Shown here piece by piece: positions 38,525 through 53,216 of a DNA stretch of 64,000 bases. This stretch comes from Argentina anserina (lineage: Eukaryota; Streptophyta; Magnoliopsida; Rosales; Rosaceae), in assembly GCF_933775445.1 (NCBI RefSeq), contig NW_026089522.1, positions 124,001-188,000 on the forward strand, given 5' to 3'. Under the pieces are notes generated by a model that ran no database searches, had not been told where the DNA came from, and saw only the letters and a list, made by a program, of their open reading frames with translations. A program made the translations under genes and the position numbers. How positions within the stretch are numbered: position 1 is the stretch's first letter; the number at the start of each line of letters is the position of its first letter.

Positions 38525-40198
38525 CCCACACTTGCAAAACTCTCAAATACAATAGAAACACGCATCAGAAGCCTTACAGAAAGATACTCAAACGAGAAAT
38601 GAAAAGATACACAATTGGAATAGTAAAGATACGCAAACGATGTAAAGATACACAATTGGAATAGTAAAGATACGCAAACGATGTAAAGATAGTCAGTTTG
38701 AAAGAAACACACTCCCACACTTGCAAAACTCTCCAATTTATAGAAACTCGCACCAGAAAGCCTTACAGAAAGATACTCAAACGAGAAATGAAAAGATACA
38801 CAATTGGAATAGTAAAGATACGCAATCGATGTAAAGATACTCAGTTTGAAAGAAGCACACTCCCACACTGGCAAAACTCTCAAATACAATAGAAACTCGC
38901 ATCAGAAGCCTTACAGAAAGATACTCAAACGAGAAATGAAAAGATACAAAATTGGAATAGTAAAGATACGCAAATGATGTAAAGATACTCAGTTTGAAAG
39001 AAACACACTCCCACACTTGCAAAACTCTCAAATACAATAGAAACTCGCATCAGAAGCCTTACAGAAAGATATTCAAACGAGAAATGAAAAGATACAGAAT
39101 TGCAATAGTAAAGATACGCAAACGATGTAAATATACACAATTGGAATAGTAAAGATACGCAAACGATGTAAAGATACTCAGTTTGAAAGAAACACACTCC
39201 CACACTTGCAAAACTCTCAAATACAAAAGAAACTCGCATCAGAAGCCTTACAGAAAGATATTCAAACGAGAAATGAAAAGATACAGAATTGCAATAGTAA
39301 AGATACGCAAACGATGTAAATATACACAATTGGAATAGTAAAGATACGCAAACGATGTAAAGATACTCAGTTTGAAAGAAACACACTCCCACACTTGCAA
39401 AACTCTCAAATACAATAGAAACTCGCATCACAAGCCTTACAGAAAGATATTCAAACGAGAAATGAAAAGATACACAATTGGAATAGTAAAGATACGCAAA
39501 TGATGTAAAGATACTCAGTTTGAAAGAAACACACTCCCACACTTGCAAAACTCTCAAATACAATAGAAACTCGCATCAGAAGCCTTACAGAAAGATATTC
39601 AAACGAGAAATGAAAAGATACAGAATTGCAATAGTAAAGATACGCAAACGATGTAAATATACACAATTGGAATAGTAAAGATACGCAAACGATGTAAAGA
39701 TACTCAGTTTGAAAGAAACACACTCCCACACTTGCAAAACTCTCAAATTCAATAGAAACTAGCATCAGAAAGCCTTACAGAAAGATACTCAAACGAGAAA
39801 TGAAAAGATACAGAATTGGAATAGTAAAGATACGTAAACGATGTAAAGATACACAATTGGAATAGTAAAGATACGCAAACGATGTAAAGATAGTCAGTTT
39901 GAAAGAAACACACTCCCACACTTGCAAAACTCTCAAATTCAATAGAAACTCGCACCAGAAAGCCTTACAGAAAGATACTCAAACGAGAAATGAAAAGATA
40001 CACAATTGGAATAGTAAAGATACGCAATCGATGTAAAGATACTCAGTTTGAAAGAAGCACACTCCCACACTGGCAAAACTCTCAAATACAATAGAAACTC
40101 GCATCAGAAGCCTTACAGAAAGATACTCAAACGAGAAATGAAAAGATACAAAATTGGAATAGTAAAGATACGCAAATGATGTAAAGATACTCAGTTTG
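38512..40198. repeat. 1,687-bp duplicated block next to the insertion, copy 1
   Basis: The sequence that starts at the right edge of the insertion recurs at 40,199, sharing GAAACACGCATC, the shortened CTCCAATTTATAG monomer, CTCGCACCAG, CACACTGGC and GATACAAAATTGG. The CTCCAATTTATAG change is rare and makes a good marker. Confidence 0.85.
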
Positions 40199-41737
40199 AA
40201 AGAAACACACTCCCACACTTGCAAAACTCTCAAATACAATAGAAACACGCATCAGAAGCCTTACAGAAAGATACTCAAACGAGAAATGAAAAGATACACA
40301 ATTGGAATAGTAAAGATACGCAAACGATGTAAAGATACACAATTGGAATAGTAAAGATACGCAAACGATGTAAAGATAGTCAGTTTGAAAGAAACACACT
40401 CCCACACTTGCAAAACTCTCCAATTTATAGAAACTCGCACCAGAAAGCCTTACAGAAAGATACTCAAACGAGAAATGAAAAGATACACAATTGGAATAGT
40501 AAAGATACGCAATCGATGTAAAGATACTCAGTTTGAAAGAAGCACACTCCCACACTGGCAAAACTCTCAAATACAATAGAAACTCGCATCAGAAGCCTTA
40601 CAGAAAGATACTCAAACGAGAAATGAAAAGATACAAAATTGGAATAGTAAAGATACGCAAATGATGTAAAGATACTCAGTTTGAAAGAAACACACTCCCA
40701 CACTTGCAAAACTCTCAAATACAATAGAAACTCGCATCAGAAGCCTTACAGAAAGATATTCAAACGAGAAATGAAAAGATACAGAATTGCAATAGTAAAG
40801 ATACGCAAACGATGTAAATATACACAATTGGAATAGTAAAGATACGCAAACGATGTAAAGATACTCAGTTTGAAAGAAACACACTCCCACACTTGCAAAA
40901 CTCTCAAATACAAAAGAAACTCGCATCAGAAGCCTTACAGAAAGATATTCAAACGAGAAATGAAAAGATACAGAATTGCAATAGTAAAGATACGCAAACG
41001 ATGTAAATATACACAATTGGAATAGTAAAGATACGCAAACGATGTAAAGATACTCAGTTTGAAAGAAACACACTCCCACACTTGCAAAACTCTCAAATAC
41101 AATAAAAACTCGCATCAGAAGCCTTACAGAAAGATATTCAAACGAGAAATGAAAAGATACAGAATTGCAATAGTAAAGATACGCAAACGATGTAAATATA
41201 CACAATTGGAATAGTAAAGATACGCAAACGATGTAAAGATACTCAGTTTGAAAGAAACACACTCCCACACTTGCAAAACTCTCAAATTCAATAGAAACTA
41301 GCATCAGAAAGCCTTACAGAAAGATACTCAAACGAGAAATGAAAAGATACAGAATTGGAATAGTAAAGATACGTAAACGATGTAAAGATACACAATTGGA
41401 ATAGTAAAGATACGCAAACGATGTAAAGATAGTCAGTTTGAAAGAAACACACTCCCACACTTGCAAAACTCTCAAATTCAATAGAAACTCGCACCAGAAA
41501 GCCTTACAGAAAGATACTCAAACGAGAAATGAAAAGATACACAATTGGAATAGTAAAGATACGCAATCGATGTAAAGATACTCAGTTTGAAAGAAGCACA
41601 CTCCCACACTGGCAAAACTCTCAAATACAATAGAAACTCGCATCAGAAGCCTTACAGAAAGATACTCAAACGAGAAATGAAAAGATACAAAATTGGAATA
41701 GTAAAGATACGCAAATGATGTAAAGATACTCAGTTTG
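40199..41737. repeat. Block copy 2, repeating on at 1,539 bp
   Basis: The first ~400 bp match at offset 1,687 and the later part at offset 1,539, so the second copy is shorter by 148 bp, exactly one monomer. Runs of GATATTCAAACG / GATACAGAATTGC / GTAAATATACAC monomers differ in number between the copies. Confidence 0.8.
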
Positions 41738-43796
41738 AAAGAAACACACTCCCACACTTGCAAAACTCTCAAATACAATAGAAACTCGCATCAGAAGCCT
41801 TACAGAAAGATATTCAAACGAGAAATGAAAAGATACAGAATTGCAATAGTAAAGATACGCAAACGATGAAAAGATACACAATTGGAATAGTAAAGATACG
41901 CAAACGATGTAAAGATACTCAGTTTGAAAGAAACACACTCCCACACTTGCAAAACTCTCAAATTCAATAGAAACTAGCATCAGAAAGCCTTACAGAAAGA
42001 TACTCAAACGAGAAATGAAAAGATACACAATTGGAATAGTACAGATACGCAAACGATGTAAAGATACACAATTGGAATAGTAAAGATACGCAAACGATGT
42101 AAAGATACTTAGTTTGAAAGAAACACACTCCCACACTTGCAAAACTCTCAAATACAATAGAAACTCGCATCAGAAGCCTTACAGAAAGATACTCAAACGA
42201 GAAATGAAAAGATACAGAATTGGAATAGTAAAGATACGCAAACGATGTAAAGATACACAATTGGAATAGTAAAGATACACAAACGATGTAAAGATACTCA
42301 GTTTGAAAGAAACACACTCCCACACTTGCAAAACTCTCAAATTCAATAGAAACTCGCATCAGAGAGCCTTACAGAAAGATACTCAAACGAGAAATGAAAA
42401 GATACACAATTGGAATAGTAAAGATACGCAAACGATGTAAAGATAGTCAGTTTGAAAGAAACACACTCCCACACTTGCAAAACTCTCAAATACAATAGAA
42501 ACTCGCATCAGAAGCCTTACAGAAAGATACTCAAACGAGAAATGAAAAGATACAAAATTGGAATAGTAAAGATACGCAAACGATGTAAAGATACACAATT
42601 GGAATAGTAAAGATACGCAAACGATGTAAAGATAGTCAGTTTGAAAGAAACACACTCCCACACTTGCAAAACTCTCAAATACAATAGAAACTCGCATCAG
42701 AAGCCTTACAGAAAGATACTCAAACGAGAAATGAAAAGATACACAATTGGAATAGTAAAGATACGCAAACGATGTAAAGGTACACAATTGGAATAGTAAA
42801 CATACGCAAAAGATGTAAAGATACTCAGTTTGAAAGAAACACACTCCCACACTTGCAAAACTCTCAAATACAATAGAAACTCGCATCACAAGCCTTACAG
42901 AAACATATTCAAACGAGAAATGAAAAGATACACAATTGGAATAGTAAAGATACGCAAATGATGTAAAGATACTCAGTTTGAAAGAAACACACTCCCACAC
43001 TTGCAAAACTCTCAAATACAATAGAAACTCGCATCAGAAGCCTTACAGAAAGATATTCAAACGAGAAATGAAAAGATACAGAATTGCAATAGTAAAGATA
43101 CGCAAACGATGTAAATATACACAATTGGAATAGTAAAGATACGCAAACGATGTAAAGATACTCAGTTTGAAAGAAACACACTCCCACACTTGCAAAACTC
43201 TCAAATTCAATAGAAACTCGCATCAGAAGCCTTACAGAAAGATACTCAAACGAGAAATGAAAAGATACACAATTGGAATAGTAAAGATACGCAATCGATG
43301 TAAAGATACTCAGTTTGAAAGAAACACACTCCCACACTTGCAAAACTCTCAAATACAATAGAAACTCGCATCAGAAGCCTTACAGAAAGATACTCAAACG
43401 AGAAATGAAAAGATACTGAATTGGAATAGTAAAGATACACAAACGATGTAAAGATACACAATTGGAATAGTAAAGATACGCAAACGATGTAAAGATACTC
43501 AGTTTGAAAGAAACACACTCCCACACTTGCAAAACTCACAAATTCAATAGAAACTCGGATTAGAAGCCTTACAGAAAGATACTCAAACGAGAAATGAAAA
43601 GATACACAATTGGAATAGTAAAGATACGCAATCGATGTAAAGATACTCAGTTTGAAAGAAACACACTCCCACACTTGCAAAACTCTCAAATACAATAGAA
43701 ACTCGCATCACAAGCCTTACAGAAAGATATTCAAACGAGAAATGAAAAGATACACAATTGGAATAGTAAAGATACGCAAACAATGTAAAGATACTC

Positions 43797-46565
43797 AGTT
43801 TGAAAAAAACACACTCCCACACTTGCAAAACTCTCAAATACAATAGAAAATCGCATCAGAACCCTTATAGAAAGATACTTAAACGAGAAATGAAAAGATA
43901 CACAATTGGAATAGTAAAGATACGCAAACGATGTAAAGATACACAATTGGAATAGTAAAGATACGCAAACGATGTAAAGATACTCAGTTTGAAAGAAACA
44001 CACTCCCACACTTGCAAAACTCTCAAATTCAATAGAAACTCGCATCAGAGAGCCTTACAGAAAGATACTCAAACGAGAAATGAAAAGATACACAATTGGA
44101 ATAGTAAAGATACGCAAACGATGTAAAGATACTCAGTTTGAAAGAAACACACTCCCACACTTGCAAAACTCTCAAATACAATAGAAACTCGCATCAGAAG
44201 CCTTACAGAAAGATACTCAAGCGAGAAATGAAAAGATACAGAATTGGAATAGTACAGATACGCAAACGATGTAAAGATACACAATTGGAATAGTAAAAAT
44301 ACGCAAACGATGTAAAGATACTCAGTTTGAAAGAAACACACTCCCACACTTGCAAAACTCTCAAATTCAATAGAAACTCGCATCAGAGAGCCTTACAGAA
44401 AGATACTCAAACGAGAAATGAAAAGATACACAATTGGAACAGTAAAGATACGCAATCGATGTAAAGATACTCAGTTTGAAAGAAGCACACTCCCACACTT
44501 GCAAAACTCTCAAATACAATAGAAACTCGCATCAGAAGCCTGACAGAAAGATACTCAAACGAGAAATGAAAAGATACACAATTGGAATAGTAAAGATAAG
44601 CAAACGATGTAAAGATACTCAGTTTGAAAGAAACACACTCCCACACTTGCAAAACTCTCAAATTCAATAGAAACTCGCATCAGAAGCCTTACAAAAAGAT
44701 ACTCAAACGAGAAATGAAAAGATACACAATTGGAATAGTAAAGATACGCAAACGATGTAAAGATACTCAGTTTGAAAAAAACACACTCCCACACTTGCAA
44801 AACTCTCAAATACAATAGAAAATCGCATCAGAAGCCTTATAGAAAGATACTCAAACGAGAAATGAAAAGATACACAATTGGAATAGTAAAGATACGCAAA
44901 CGATGTAAAGATACTCAATTTGAAAGAAACACACTCCCACACTTGCAAAACTCTCAAATACAATAGAAACTCGCATCACAAGCCTTACAGAAAGATATTC
45001 AAACGAGAAATGAAAAGATACACAATTGGAATAGTAAAGATACGCAAAGAATGTAAAGATACTCAGTTTGAAAGAAATACACTCCCACACTTGCAAAACT
45101 CTCAAATTCAATAGAAACTCGCATCAGAAGCCTTACAAAAAGATACTCAAACGAGAAATGAAAAGATACACAATTGGAATAGTAAAGATACGCAAACGAT
45201 GTAAAGATACTCAGTTTGAAAAAAACACACTCCCACACTTGCAAAACTCTCAAATACAATAGAAACTCGCATCACAAGCCTTACAGAAAGATACTCAAAC
45301 GAGAAATGAAAAGATACACAATTGCAATAGTAAAGATACGCAATCGATGTAAAGATACTCAGTTTGAAAGAAACACACTCCCACACTTGCAAAACTCTCA
45401 AATACAATAGAAACTCGCATCACAAGCCTTACAGAAAGATACTGAAACGAGAAATGAAAAGATACACAATTGGAATAGTAAAGATACGCAAACGATGTAA
45501 AGATACTCAGTTTGAAAGAAACACACTCCCACAATTGCAAAACTCTCAAATACAATAGAAACTCGCATCAGAAGCCTTACAGAAAGATACTCAAACGAGA
45601 AATGAAAAGATACACAATTGGAATAGTAAAGATACGCAAACGATGTAAAGATACTCAGTTTGAAAGAAACAAACTCCCACACTTGCAAAACTCTCAAATA
45701 CAATAGAAACTCATATCAGAAGCCTTACAGAAAGATACTCAAACGTGAAATGAAAAGATACACAATTGGAATAGTAAAGATACGCAAACGATGTAAACAT
45801 ACTCAGTTTGAAAGAAACACACTCCCACACTTGCAAAACTCTCAAATTCAATAGAAACTAGCATCAGAAAGCCTTACAGAAAGATACTCAAACGAGAAAT
45901 GAAAAGATACACAATTGGAATAGTAAAGATACGCAAACGATGTAAAGATACTCAGTTTGAAAGAAACACACTCCCACACTTGCAACACTCTCAAATTCAA
46001 TAGAAACTCGCATCAGAAAGCCTTATAGAAAGATACTCAAACGAGAAATAAAAAGATACACAATTGGAATAGTAAAGATACGCAAACGATGTAAAGATAC
46101 TCAGTTTGAAAGAAACACACTCCCACACTTGCAAAACTCTCAAATACAATAGAAACTCATATCAGAAGCCTTACAGAAAGATACTCAAACGAGAAATGAA
46201 AAGATACACAATTGGAATAGTAAAGATACGCAAACGATGTAAACATACTCAGTTTGAAAGAAACACACTCCCACACTTGCAAAACTCTCAAATTCAATAG
46301 AAACTAGCATCAGAAAGCCTTACAGAAAGATACTCAAACGAGAAATAAAAAGATACACAATTGGAATAGTAAAGATACGCAAACGATGTAAAGATACTCA
46401 GTTTGAAAGAAACACACTCCCACACTTGCAAAACTCTCAAATACAATAAAAACTCTCAAATACAATAGAAACTCATATCAGAAGCCTTACAGAAAGATAC
46501 TCAAACGAGAAATGAAAGATACACAATTGGAATAGTAAAGATACGCAAACGATGTAAAGATACTC
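43797..46565. repeat. 2,769-bp duplicated block, copy 1
   Basis: Matches 46,566-49,293. Markers are GAAAAAAACAC, CAGAACCCTTATAG, CAAGCGAG, GTAAAAATACG, GGAACAGTAAAG, GCCTGACAG, GATAAGCAAACG and CAAAGAATG. This copy has two 41-bp modules near 43,905-43,980 where the other has one. Confidence 0.87.
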
Positions 46566-49293
46566 AGTTTGAAAAAAACACACTCCCACACTTGCAAAAC
46601 TCTCAAATACAATAGAAAATCGCATCAGAACCCTTATAGAAAGATACTTAAACGAGAAATGAAAAGATACACAATTGGAATAGTAAAGATACGCAAACGA
46701 TGTAAAGATACTCAGTTTGAAAGAAACACACTCCCACACTTGCAAAACTCTCAAATTCAATAGAAACTCGCATCAGAGAGCCTTACAGAAAGATACTCAA
46801 ACGAGAAATGAAAAGATACACAATTGGAATAGTAAAGATACGCAAACGATGTAAAGATACTCAGTTTGAAAGAAACACACTCCCACACTTGCAAAACTCT
46901 CAAATACAATAGAAACTCGCATCAGAAGCCTTACAGAAAGATACTCAAGCGAGAAATGAAAAGATACAGAATTGGAATAGTACAGATACGCAAACGATGT
47001 AAAGATACACAATTGGAATAGTAAAAATACGCAAACGATGTAAAGATACTCAGTTTGAAAGAAACACACTCCCACACTTGCAAAACTCTCAAATTCAATA
47101 GAAACTCGCATCAGAGAGCCTTACAGAAAGATACTCAAACGAGAAATGAAAAGATACACAATTGGAACAGTAAAGATACGCAATCGATGTAAAGATACTC
47201 AGTTTGAAAGAAGCACACTCCCACACTTGCAAAACTCTCAAATACAATAGAAACTCGCATCAGAAGCCTGACAGAAAGATACTCAAACGAGAAATGAAAA
47301 GATACACAATTGGAATAGTAAAGATAAGCAAACGATGTAAAGATACTCAGTTTGAAAGAAACACACTCCCACACTTGCAAAACTCTCAAATTCAATAGAA
47401 ACTCGCATCAGAAGCCTTACAAAAAGATACTCAAACGAGAAATGAAAAGATACACAATTGGAATAGTAAAGATACGCAAACGATGTAAAGATACTCAGTT
47501 TGAAAAAAACACACTCCCACACTTGCAAAACTCTCAAATACAATAGAAAATCGCATCAGAAGCCTTATAGAAAGATACTCAAACGAGAAATGAAAAGATA
47601 CACAATTGGAATAGTAAAGATACGCAAACGATGTAAAGATACTCAATTTGAAAGAAACACACTCCCACACTTGCAAAACTCTCAAATACAATAGAAACTC
47701 GCATCACAAGCCTTACAGAAAGATATTCAAACGAGAAATGAAAAGATACACAATTGGAATAGTAAAGATACGCAAAGAATGTAAAGATACTCAGTTTGAA
47801 AGAAATACACTCCCACACTTGCAAAACTCTCAAATTCAATAGAAACTCGCATCAGAAGCCTTACAAAAAGATACTCAAACGAGAAATGAAAAGATACACA
47901 ATTGGAATAGTAAAGATACGCAAACGATGTAAAGATACTCAGTTTGAAAAAAACACACTCCCACACTTGCAAAACTCTCAAATACAATAGAAACTCGCAT
48001 CACAAGCCTTACAGAAAGATACTCAAACGAGAAATGAAAAGATACACAATTGCAATAGTAAAGATACGCAATCGATGTAAAGATACTCAGTTTGAAAGAA
48101 ACACACTCCCACACTTGCAAAACTCTCAAATACAATAGAAACTCGCATCACAAGCCTTACAGAAAGATACTGAAACGAGAAATGAAAAGATACACAATTG
48201 GAATAGTAAAGATACGCAAACGATGTAAAGATACTCAGTTTGAAAGAAACACACTCCCACAATTGCAAAACTCTCAAATACAATAGAAACTCGCATCAGA
48301 AGCCTTACAGAAAGATACTCAAACGAGAAATGAAAAGATACACAATTGGAATAGTAAAGATACGCAAACGATGTAAAGATACTCAGTTTGAAAGAAACAA
48401 ACTCCCACACTTGCAAAACTCTCAAATACAATAGAAACTCATATCAGAAGCCTTACAGAAAGATACTCAAACGTGAAATGAAAAGATACACAATTGGAAT
48501 AGTAAAGATACGCAAACGATGTAAACATACTCAGTTTGAAAGAAACACACTCCCACACTTGCAAAACTCTCAAATTCAATAGAAACTAGCATCAGAAAGC
48601 CTTACAGAAAGATACTCAAACGAGAAATGAAAAGATACACAATTGGAATAGTAAAGATACGCAAACGATGTAAAGATACTCAGTTTGAAAGAAACACACT
48701 CCCACACTTGCAACACTCTCAAATTCAATAGAAACTCGCATCAGAAAGCCTTATAGAAAGATACTCAAACGAGAAATAAAAAGATACACAATTGGAATAG
48801 TAAAGATACGCAAACGATGTAAAGATACTCAGTTTGAAAGAAACACACTCCCACACTTGCAAAACTCTCAAATACAATAGAAACTCATATCAGAAGCCTT
48901 ACAGAAAGATACTCAAACGAGAAATGAAAAGATACACAATTGGAATAGTAAAGATACGCAAACGATGTAAACATACTCAGTTTGAAAGAAACACACTCCC
49001 ACACTTGCAAAACTCTCAAATTCAATAGAAACTAGCATCAGAAAGCCTTACAGAAAGATACTCAAACGAGAAATAAAAAGATACACAATTGGAATAGTAA
49101 AGATACGCAAACGATGTAAAGATACTCAGTTTGAAAGAAACACACTCCCACACTTGCAAAACTCTCAAATACAATAAAAACTCTCAAATACAATAGAAAC
49201 TCATATCAGAAGCCTTACAGAAAGATACTCAAACGAGAAATGAAAGATACACAATTGGAATAGTAAAGATACGCAAACGATGTAAAGATACTC
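46566..49293. repeat. 2,728-bp duplicated block, copy 2
   Basis: Same ordered markers as copy 1, at offset 2,728 after the first monomer. The 41-bp length difference is exactly one internal module, so the block duplicated and then one copy lost or gained a module. Confidence 0.87.
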
Positions 49294-50124
49294 AGTTTGA
49301 AAGAAACACACTCCCACACTTGCAAAACTCTCAAATTCAATAGAAACTAGCATCAGAAAGCCTTACAGAAAGATACTCAAACGAGAAATGAAAAGATACA
49401 CAATTGGAATAGTAAAGATACGCAAACGATGTAAAGATACACAATTGGAATAGTAAAGATACGGAAACGATGTAAAGATACTTAGTTTGAAAGAAACACA
49501 CTCCCACACTTGCAAAACTCTCAAATTCAATAGAAACTAGCATCAGAAAGCCTTACAGAAAGATACTCAAACGAGAAATGAAAAGATACACAATTGGAAT
49601 AGTAAAGATACGCAAACGATGTAAAGATACTCAGTTTGAAAGAAACACACTCCCACACTTGCAACACTCTCAAATTCAATAGAAACTCGCATCAGAAAGC
49701 CTTATAGAAAGATACTCAAACGAGAAATAAAAAGATACACAATTGGAATAGTAAAGATACGCAAACGATGTAAAGATACTCAGTTTGAAAGAAACACACT
49801 CCCACACTTGCAAAACTCTCAAATACAATAGAAACTCGCATCAGAAGCCTTACAGAAAGATATTCAAACGAGAAATGAAAAGATACAGAATTGCAATAGT
49901 AAAGATACGCAAACGATGTAAATATACACAATTGGAATAGTAAAGATACGCAAACGATGTAAAGATACTCAGTTTGAAAGAAACACACTCCCACACTTGC
50001 AAAACTCTCAAATACAATAGAAACTCGCATCACAAGCCTTACAGAAAGATATTCAAACGAGAAATGAAAAGATACACAATTGGAATAGTAAAGATACGCA
50101 AACGATGTAAAGATACTCAGTTTG
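48020..50124. repeat. Block repeated at a spacing of 3,068 bp, copy 1
   Basis: Matches 51,088-53,192 at offset 3,068, including CAATTGCAATAG, GATACTGAAACG, CACAATTGC, AAACAAACTCCC, AAACGTGAAATG, GTAAACATACTC and the 19-bp duplication at 49,158. It overlaps the end of the 2,728-bp block, so the two duplications used different endpoints. Confidence 0.82.
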
Positions 50125-51087
50125 AAAAAAACACACTCCCACACTTGCAAAACTCTCAAATACAATAGAAACTCGCATCACAAGCCTTACAGAAAGATAC
50201 TCAAACGAGAAATGAAAAGATACACAATTGCAATAGTAAAGATACGCAATCGATGTAAAGATACTCAGTTTGAAAGAAACACACTCCCACACTTGCAAAA
50301 CTCTCAAATACAATAGAAACTCGCATCAGAAGCCTTACAGAAAGATACTCAAACGAGAAATGAAAAGATACACAATTGGAATAGTAAAGATACGCAAACG
50401 ATGTAAAGATACTCAGTTTGAAAGAAACAAACTCCCACACTTGCAAAACTCTCAAATACAATAGAAACTCATATCAGAAGCCTTACAGAAAGATACTCAA
50501 ACGTGAAATGAAAAGATACACAATTGGAATAGTAAAGATACGCAAACGATGTAAACATACTCAGTTTGAAAGAAACACACTCCCACACTTGCAAAACTCT
50601 CAAATTCAATAGAAACTAGCATCAGAAAGCCTTACAGAAAGATACTCAAACGAGAAATGAAAAGATACACAATTGGAATAGTAAAGATACGCAAACGATG
50701 TAAAGATACTCAGTTTGAAAGAAACACACTCCCACACTTGCAACACTCTCAAATTCAATAGAAACTCGCATCAGAAAGCCTTATAGAAAGATACTCAAAC
50801 GAGAAATAAAAAGATACACAATTGGAATAGTAAAGATACGCAAACGATGTAAAGATACTCAGTTTGAAAGAAACACACTCCCACACTTGCAAAACTCTCA
50901 AATACAATAGAAACTCATATCAGAAGCCTTACAGAAAGATACTCAAACGAGAAATGAAAAGATACACAATTGGAATAGTAAAGATACGCAAACGATGTAA
51001 AGATACTCAATTTGAAAGAAACACACTCCCACACTTGCAAAACTCTCAAATACAATAGAAACTCGCATCACAAGCCTTACAGAAAGA

Positions 51088-53192
51088 TATTCAAACGAGA
51101 AATGAAAAGATACACAATTGCAATAGTAAAGATACGCAATCGATGTAAAGATACTCAGTTTGAAAGAAACACACTCCCACACTTGCAAAACTCTCAAATA
51201 CAATAGAAACTCGCATCACAAGCCTTACAGAAAGATACTGAAACGAGAAATGAAAAGATACACAATTGGAATAGTAAAGATACGCAAACGATGTAAAGAT
51301 ACTCAGTTTGAAAGAAACACACTCCCACAATTGCAAAACTCTCAAATACAATAGAAACTCGCATCAGAAGCCTTACAGAAAGATACTCAAACGAGAAATG
51401 AAAAGATACACAATTGGAATAGTAAAGATACGCAAACGATGTAAAGATACTCAGTTTGAAAGAAACAAACTCCCACACTTGCAAAACTCTCAAATACAAT
51501 AGAAACTCATATCAGAAGCCTTACAGAAAGATACTCAAACGTGAAATGAAAAGATACACAATTGGAATAGTAAAGATACGCAAACGATGTAAACATACTC
51601 AGTTTGAAAGAAACACACTCCCACACTTGCAAAACTCTCAAATTCAATAGAAACTAGCATCAGAAAGCCTTACAGAAAGATACTCAAACGAGAAATGAAA
51701 AGATACACAATTGGAATAGTAAAGATACGCAAACGATGTAAAGATACTCAGTTTGAAAGAAACACACTCCCACACTTGCAACACTCTCAAATTCAATAGA
51801 AACTCGCATCAGAAAGCCTTATAGAAAGATACTCAAACGAGAAATAAAAAGATACACAATTGGAATAGTAAAGATACGCAAACGATGTAAAGATACTCAG
51901 TTTGAAAGAAACACACTCCCACACTTGCAAAACTCTCAAATACAATAGAAACTCATATCAGAAGCCTTACAGAAAGATACTCAAACGAGAAATGAAAAGA
52001 TACACAATTGGAATAGTAAAGATACGCAAACGATGTAAACATACTCAGTTTGAAAGAAACACACTCCCACACTTGCAAAACTCTCAAATTCAATAGAAAC
52101 TAGCATCAGAAAGCCTTACAGAAAGATACTCAAACGAGAAATAAAAAGATACACAATTGGAATAGTAAAGATACGCAAACGATGTAAAGATACTCAGTTT
52201 GAAAGAAACACACTCCCACACTTGCAAAACTCTCAAATACAATAAAAACTCTCAAATACAATAGAAACTCATATCAGAAGCCTTACAGAAAGATACTCAA
52301 ACGAGAAATGAAAGATACACAATTGGAATAGTAAAGATACGCAAACGATGTAAAGATACTCAGTTTGAAAGAAACACACTCCCACACTTGCAAAACTCTC
52401 AAATTCAATAGAAACTAGCATCAGAAACCCTTACAGAAAGATACTTAAACGAGAAACGAAAAGATACACAATTGGAATAGTAAAGATACGCAAACGTTGT
52501 AAAGATACACAATTGGAATAGTAAAGATACGGAAACGATGTAAAGATACTTAGTTTGAAAGAAACACACTCCCACACTTGCAAAACTCTCAAATTCAATA
52601 GAAACTAGCATCAGAAAGCCTTACAGAAAGATACTCAAACGAGAAATGAAAAGATACACAATTGGAATAGTAAAGATACGCAAACGATGTAAAGATACTC
52701 AGTTTGAAAGAAACACACTCCCACACTTGCAACACTCTCAAATTCAATAGAAACTCGCATCAGAAAGCCTTATAGAAAGATACTCAAACGAGAAATAAAA
52801 AGATACACAATTGGAATAGTAAAGATACGCAAACGATGTAAAGATACTCAGTTTGAAAGAAACACACTCCCACACTTGCAAAACTCTCAAATACAATAGA
52901 AACTCGCATCAGAAGCCTTACAGAAAGATATTCAAACGAGAAATGAAAAGATACAGAATTGCAATAGTAAAGATACGCAAACGATGTAAATATACACAAT
53001 TGGAATAGTAAAGATACGCAAACGATGTAAAGATACTCAGTTTGAAAGAAACACACTCCCACACTTGCAAAACTCTCAAATACAATAGAAACTCGCATCA
53101 CAAGCCTTACAGAAAGATATTCAAACGAGAAATGAAAAGATACACAATTGGAATAGTAAAGATACGCAAACGATGTAAAGATACTCAGTTTG
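51088..53192. repeat. Block repeated at a spacing of 3,068 bp, copy 2
   Basis: Second copy. Private changes cluster near 52,427-52,497 (AGAAACCCTTACAG, GATACTTAAACG, GAAACGAAAAG, AAACGTTGTAAAG). Shorter relationships at 1,038 bp (about 50,320-51,000 versus 51,360-52,040) and 1,437 bp (about 51,780-52,780 versus 53,217-54,220) are nested in and around it. Confidence 0.8.
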
Positions 53193-53216
53193 AAAGAAAC
53201 ACACTCCCACACTTGC

